Shown here piece after piece: positions 58,426 to 64,000 of a stretch of 64,000 bases of DNA. Below the pieces are notes generated by a model. That model ran no database searches and was not told the origin of the DNA. It saw only the letters and a list, made by a program, of their open reading frames with translations. This DNA comes from Apostichopus japonicus. Lineage: Eukaryota > Echinodermata > Holothuroidea > Aspidochirotida > Stichopodidae. The stretch covers positions 13,628,417-13,692,416 of the forward strand of contig NC_092571.1 in assembly GCF_037975245.1 (NCBI RefSeq), given 5' to 3'. The position numbers and the translations under genes are program-made. Numbering within the stretch: the stretch's first letter is position 1; every line of letters begins with the position of its first letter.

Positions 58426-59950
58426 TTAGATCCAAGAACAACATTGAAGCCTTTCCATTATAGAACTTTTCCTTAACTTCATAAAATCAACGATATATAA
58501 AGATTTCATTTCAACATATATCCAACTTTTTTTAAGCTGTGCGTTAACGTTCCCGCAGACATATTCTGCAATTTTTACAGTTAAATGTTTAAGATTGAAA
58601 ACCCCAAATTCTGCAGATACGAAGGACAAGTCCAAGTTTTATTACTCTGCTTGGTATCACTAACTATTGAGTCCATGATTAATCAGAAAATTTTCGGGCA
58701 GATACGTCACCGATACGATACAATTCGGTATTGTTCAGCTCTAATCGAAGTACTTAATAAAATTTGCATGACATTGAAATCATATGGAAAGAGAAAGTCA
58801 CATCATCCCACAACCGAAAACAATATTTTCATCTGATAGTTGCTTCATCTTCACAAGAAAAATCCATTCAGTGCCTTCTCGAAACGTTATCAGGAACATT
58901 TCGAAAAATAAACAAGGGAGACGGGAAGGCTCCATATTGAATTATTCCAGTCTACAAAACTCTTCCAATTGCGTTATACCTTGTGCATTAACTACCGTTC
59001 CTTTCATATATTAAAGAGTTTCCCATTGTACACAAAAGTACGGACAGATATGTCTCCGGTGTGACACACCTCGGTGACATTCCACTCAAATGTAAGTACA
59101 TCTATATGATATTTATATGAAGAAGAAATATTAGAGAAGGCAATGTCAAATCATACGACTCAGAAGAACAGGTTTGACCTGATAGTTGATCCATCTACAC
59201 TATAAAAATAACAATCAGTTCCCTTTGGAAAACGACGCTAACAGGAACATTACGAAGAATAATATAGAAAATGTAAAATCACTACGTTGCAAGTTCACGT
59301 CTCAATCAATATTCGACTGTCTTTAAGCGGTGCGATAACGATGTTGCCGCAAGCTCTTTTTAAAATGCCCCGTTCCGTCAAAAGATTAGGATTGAACTAC
59401 CTAACTTCATTTAATTATAATCTAAGTACTATATAATGTTAATATGGAAAGCAAAAATCGAAAGGAACATTTCATTGTACACAAAAGAAAGAACAGATAT
59501 GTAGCCGCTCTGTGATATCTCGGTGATGTTCAACTCACAATCTAAGTACTATATAATATGTATTTATTAAATATGTAGAAAGACCCGGCCACACAACAGA
59601 AAGACAGGCGAATAACAATATATTGATCTCATAGTTGATCCATCTTGACATTATTTAAAAAAAAAACAATATTCTCGAGAAAAAAGTGCATTTTCCCTTT
59701 AAAATAGTTTAGAAGGTGTAGGTTTGAAAGCAACAAGAAAACATGATCATAATCATTATCACTGTGCGAGTATTCTTCCCTGAGCATATAATCTCCGAGA
59801 AAACAGCCGATTGTACGCAACACTACGATCAGATTTGTCTCCGGTGTAGGTCATCCCCATGAGTTTCAACACTAATCTAAGTACTATATTTATGAAAACG
59901 AAATATTTGTAAAGGGGAAGTGATATCTACAGCCAAACAACATATTATTG
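58426..59950 (-). pseudogene. Cluster of decayed Ig V exons, right unit
   Basis: Blocks at about 58600-58860, 59030-59240, 59460-59650 and 59820-59945 match parts of intact V exons in reverse (TCTCCGGTGT, CTCGGTGA, TTCAACTC, TAATCTAAGTAC, then GTTGATCCATCTTGACA). All have stops or deletions. The left unit has the same cluster at 24280-25990. Confidence 0.5.
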
Positions 59951-60145
59951 ATTTTTAGTTGCGTTAATAACAGAGAATTAATTATGTTGTCCCGTTTTCT
60001 AGTTGCAGGTTTAGGATTGAAAAACAAATCATGGAAGTAAGATAGATAATATCCGCTTCAAATCGCATCAAACATCATCGCATTGTACTGGCAGCCCCAG
60101 ATAAACTGCAAATTCACCTTCAACCTGATTATCCTCCGCATAAGG
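59951..60145. other. V-exon scrap and LINE scrap next to SINE copy 3
   Basis: GTTGCAGGTTTAGGATTGAA (near 60002) matches the V exon E-F region, and GGCAGCCCCAGATAAAC (near 60090) is minus-strand LINE ORF2. The left unit lacks this stretch. Confidence 0.4.
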
Positions 60146-60334
60146 GTACTTTTTAAGAAAAAGTCGCCCAGGAAAGAAACTGGGCACGAAAACCAAACTA
60201 CCAAACGACTGATCCGCTCTCAACCCCAGTCCCCTCGTATCGGGACTGTGACTGTGTGATCATCGTCGGGTGTGCATCACCATTCCCCTCGAAAGGGAAC
60301 CGAAACCAAACCACACATGATCTTGGCCAAAAGG
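60146..60334 (-). mobile_element. U2 snRNA-headed SINE, copy 3
   Basis: The minus strand reads GGCCTTTTGGCCAAGATCAT, GTGTGG..., the conserved body and the CCCAG/CTGGG hairpin with TTAAAAAGTA. The flanks are a perfect 10-bp duplication, CCGCATAAGG (60136-60145, 60335-60344). The first ten or so U2 nucleotides are missing and the branch-site pairing region is altered. Absent from the left unit. Confidence 0.8.
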
Positions 60335-60344
60335 CCGCATAAGG

Positions 60345-60651
60345 CTTTTCAAAAGCATTTGGCAGCCAGTGTGAAACTCACAATGTCATAAACTTTATGA
60401 TAGACTGAAAATATATGCATTCACATGTTCGGAAAGATAATTCGTCAATCATAGCATAATCATGTAAATTATTCTGGATAATGAACGCCAAAATACATAA
60501 AATAGTATTAATCATCTATTCCTGTTAATTAGTGATACATATACACAAGGCATACTTTGAATGAACTTATATGTAGTTATCATAGTGTCATAGTATCAAT
60601 CATAGTGGAACTATTTTTTACTGTAGATGTATAACGTATAACTGTGCTTAC
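60345..60651. other. Intron side of the TM exon, right unit
   Basis: From about 60460 it matches 26030-26206. No gene seen. Confidence 0.4.
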
Positions 60652-60736
60652 CTGTAGACATATACGATGGCTATCACAGAGACGACGAGTATTACGGCAA
60701 TTACAATCATCAACAACGTCATTATGTTCTTCGTGT
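60652..60736 (-). CDS. Transmembrane exon (85 nt), right unit
   Basis: Same structure as 26207-26291: acceptor TTTCTGCAG, 85 open nucleotides, donor CTACAG|GTAAGC. Changes between the two copies mostly exchange hydrophobic residues (VV to LL, I to V, L to V), as expected if the helix is under selection. Entered in phase 1 it continues an Ig exon. The matching C exon should lie just past the end of this window, because 63999 corresponds to about 30711 in the left unit and the left C exon starts at 30822. Confidence 0.7.
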
Positions 60737-60962
60737 CTGCAGAAATGACAGTAAGATGCACAAATATATTAACATGAGCAACCAAACTACGTAAGCCGAT
60801 TAACTTCACCGCACTTGGGTGAATGTTCTTGTGAGTTCAACATGACGTACTTTTGTTTATAACATATGTACTAACTTTGTAAAATGTTATACATTTGGAA
60901 ATTGTGCTTAGATACAAGATTTCGTCGAATTGATTTTTTGCATCAATTAAAAATTACCCAAC

Positions 60963-61880
60963 GAGGTAGGTTTGCTCGCAGTGTGGAATGGAGGGCTATG
61001 TTTTTCGCGCCTGCCCCTCGTCGTATGTAGCAAAGGCGAAACGCGACGAGCAGCCGGCAATGGGATATGTTCCAGTTACAAAGGGTTTCTAGACAGAGTA
61101 AAAAGGTGGACGTCCCGGTGCCCCCTCTGTATCCCTTGTTGATACTGACCCCTTACCGAACCCCGCAGATCACCCTACTGTCACTCGCTTCCCGTAACTC
61201 CTCCGACAGACGATTCCAGCAGTCTGTCGAACAGTGACTCGGTCTCTTTGAAATCGTGTCCTGGTTTGATGAGGTCGGAAGCCCTCTCTGAATAGGTCGG
61301 CTTCATGTGATTCCGTTGAGGAATTATGTAACAGAACCCGCGTAAAATGGTTGGAGTCCTCTTTAGAGTCAAATGTTTTACTTCATTTGGTCTGGTAAAA
61401 CAGAACTTTTTAAAAGGGTGGTTTTATATCAGACTTTAGTCACTGGGGATTTGGGTGTGGTTTATTTGCCCAGCAAACAGCAAACTATCCACTAAGGCAA
61501 CTGTTCGTAGCAGTAGAAAATGAAGGTCTGCCATATTCGTATTTTTGCAGATTTTGGGGTGGCTTATATGTGCGTCGTTGGGTTCGAAATATGTTAGGGA
61601 ACTCGGCGTACTACGTTCGTTGTGGTGTTATTGTTAGCATCACTGAAGCATTGCATTACCAATAGCCTTCTGTGGATTTGTCTCGGCCTTCTAATATTCA
61701 GAAGATCATATTAGAACAAGCTGTTTGACCAAGCTGTTCGCACAGAATCATCATCCGACCGATGTATTGTGATCTGTACATTCTAGGTTACATAATACAA
61801 GGCTTTTTCGGACATGATTACTGGTGACCGATCATTGATCAGTGACGTTTTGGATTCCGCTTAGCGCATTACTTAAAAGT
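60963..61880 (+). mobile_element. Old, diverged Tx1 LINE with large internal deletion (right unit)
   Basis: It opens with a degenerate knuckle (CSQCGMEGYVFRAC, with His replaced by Tyr), then the ORF1 tail, then a jump to the ORF2 C-terminus (FIWSGKTELFKRVVLYQ, YFCRFWGG) and the tail GGATTCCGCTTAGCGCATTA. The paralogous copy is 26508-27372. Confidence 0.65.
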
Positions 61881-64000
61881 ACCGGCAAATAACATAGCAA
61901 TATGTTGACTTGTTTGAATGCGGTCCGTCAAATCGATGAAAGCTACAACCGACGATGTCTGGTTAAAGAAACTAAAATACATAAAAATGATTGAATTTTG
62001 GTATAAATGGCACACCGAGAGTTGAAATATTAAATAACAAAAGTGAATTCGTCTGCTGTTCTACCTGGAATGTGTTGAAAAGAACCCCTTCAAAGAAAAA
62101 TCTCTGTTTGTCCGATACAATTGTCAATCACTTAATTGATCATAAACGGAAAATAAAAACATCGTGTTTTTGTTTCGTTGTTTATCATTGTTTGACCTTG
62201 TAGTAATAAGAAACAATCAATGAATTAATTAATTTCCTCCTCGAATAAAAAAAAAAACTATTCAACTTGTTTGCCTGTATGTAGGAAAAACAGAGAAATT
62301 AGGAAAGAGAAGTACACTTCCGGGTTTTACTTTAACAATTCAAAGCATAACAAGCTCCAAGACGTTGGAATTACATTTTTCTCACGAATGGCATTAATAG
62401 AGATTCTTTATGAAAAGTATAGTGGATTAACTTCTGTTTAAATGCTTTTAGAAGTTTTGACAAATGAAACCTTCTAATCGATACGATACAATACAATTTT
62501 GAAAACTTTCTTTGGATTTTTGTTGGACCTTATAGTGTTCAATAAGAATATTAATGTGGTGATTGCATTCATTGATCGATTAGCATTAAACTTACTTTCG
62601 TGAACAATTTACTAGTTATAGGAAAAATAGCTAGCAATACTTTTACTTTATAGTTTTCATGTATAGTTTACTAAAAGACGGTAAAATTTGCCTACTACCT
62701 TCAAACGAATGAAAAATCAGCATATAAAACGTCCGCATAACGTCCGAAATAAGTGTTTCGAGTGAAAATGAGATACCAAATCTGATTTCTTTAAAATAGT
62801 ACTCGCACTTTTTTCAAACAACTTAATTATTATTTACACCAAATTTTCCTGACTTTCCCTTCGATTGGAAAAGGTAGCTTGTGTGAGCTAGATGGAGGTT
62901 TTTATTGATTCTCGTTATAAGTGGAACTAAAATAAATGAGGTTATTTCTGTTTTGAGAACATCAAAAACCATGGATCTCTCTGTCTAAATCACGTCAAAA
63001 TAATATTAAACAAAATATGACTTGTTAGGATAAATAAAAATTAAACCCTGTCTGTTCTTTTTCTGATGATCCTATGTTAGCTAGATTAACGAAATAGTAG
63101 ACTAAAACTTTGATGATCTTCCAGGCAAGATTAGAGCGTGTTGCGTAGTTACATAGTGATAAGGTCACATGAGATGTAGTTTCCTAATACTGCATTGCTA
63201 AAGAAACTGTTAGATGTGCTGCAGTGATAGTACTTGATCTGACAGTGCCATGGATTCAGTTGTAAGTATTTTGGATTATAAACGTCCAACACAAATACTG
63301 ACATTACAAAAAACATAATATACAGCTTCCTTTAGTCAGTGGTTGTGACAAAAGCACCAACCAGTTTAGTTTTTGATGTTTCCATATTCTTTGTTACCTT
63401 TATTTGATTATGTTGGGAGTAGTAGATCCCTTTGAAGCTGTGGTGAAATTTACTTGCATCTTCCTTCGTCCATCTCACAAAAAACCCATGAGATCATTAC
63501 GTCTTCCCCCCCCCACCCCCCCCCCCTCCTCACAGAAACTGTTAGGTCACAACCACGTTTTTCATTTCACGTCATGAGAATTGCCATCAAGCTTCTATAC
63601 AGTCTTATAATTTAAATCCAACTATGAATCCTAGGATGCCGTCTTTCATTACAGTTTTGGGGTACGCAATGAAACCACACTGAAAAACATAATTCTCCAG
63701 ATTATGCAATTTGTAACATTGGAATACCAATAATTTGCTTAGCTTTTGTTCTCCTAAACCTTAACAGTATTTAATATCTATACGTTGTACGTGTTTCTGT
63801 ACGTTTAGTTGAACGATTGCAAATAACATGTACAACAAAGTAAGGTTGCATCTTGAATGAGTTTCACAAATGTGGTGACTCAGGAACGGGACCTCTTCGT
63901 CTATCCAACAATACCTAAGGTCAGAGAAACTGGAGAAATGAAAACACGAGTAACAAATATTTATTACAGCTTTATACTTTAGTATGTTTCATAAACTATG
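61881..64000. other. End of the right unit in this window
   Basis: Closely matches 27373-28117, 29476-30107 and 30220-30711 of the left unit. It lacks the hAT element and the LINE fragment found there, and has about 230 extra bases near 63258-63478. No gene seen. Confidence 0.45.

Overview
This is a eukaryotic (metazoan) genomic window: AT-rich, intron-containing, mostly non-coding and dense with transposable elements. Secreted or membrane immunoglobulin-like genes with phase-1 introns, Tx1-clade and Rex1-type LINEs, hAT-type non-autonomous elements and tRNA-type and snRNA-type SINEs suggest a marine invertebrate, probably a deuterostome such as an echinoderm. The species cannot be fixed from the sequence alone.

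The host content is one multi-copy gene family on the minus strand. Each member starts with a signal peptide and a four-cysteine V-like Ig domain encoded in one exon, with or without a directly fused second (C-like) Ig domain. Exons that read as intact are at 8312-8792 (V), 36092-36917 (V+C) and 38230-38704 (V). Damaged members are at 14199-15033 (one in-frame stop), 17697-18361 (SINE inside the exon), 30822-31341 (V part lost) and 32498-33273 (two frameshifts). Two separate 85-nt transmembrane exons lie at 26207-26291 and 60652-60736, and their phase matches the C-domain exons. Decayed V exons cluster at about 24.3-26.0 kb and 58.4-59.95 kb. A plausible receptor model on the minus strand runs V (38.2 kb) to C (36.1 kb) to further C exons (32.5, 30.8 kb) to TM (26.2 kb).

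The locus is a large tandem duplication. About 13.8-30.8 kb (left unit) matches about 35.3-64.0 kb (right unit). The right unit is inflated by a Tx1 LINE cluster (about 40.1-48.3 kb) and by other right-only sequence at 51.6-55.4 kb. The left unit carries its own insertions at 15.9-17.1 and 28.1-29.5 kb. The two units give 'empty sites' for each other, so several insertions can be ordered relative to the duplication.

Mobile elements: a Tx1-clade LINE with a three-zinc-knuckle ORF1 and an APE/RT ORF2 is present in several broken copies (448-5104 plus; 5586-7492 minus; 40494-45295 minus, with clear target-site duplications; 45500-48322 plus). A diverged, older relative is shared by both units (26.5-27.4 and 61.0-61.9 kb). 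A Rex1-type LINE (10.36-12.93 kb, minus) carries a hAT-type element (11101-11914) and itself sits in a Tx1 fragment. Three copies of a SINE with a U2 snRNA-derived head are at 18094-18279, 50416-50616 and 60146-60334. The most unusual items are this U2-headed SINE, the Ig family lacking the canonical F-strand cysteine, and an embedded splice acceptor that could join V exons to neighbouring C domains.
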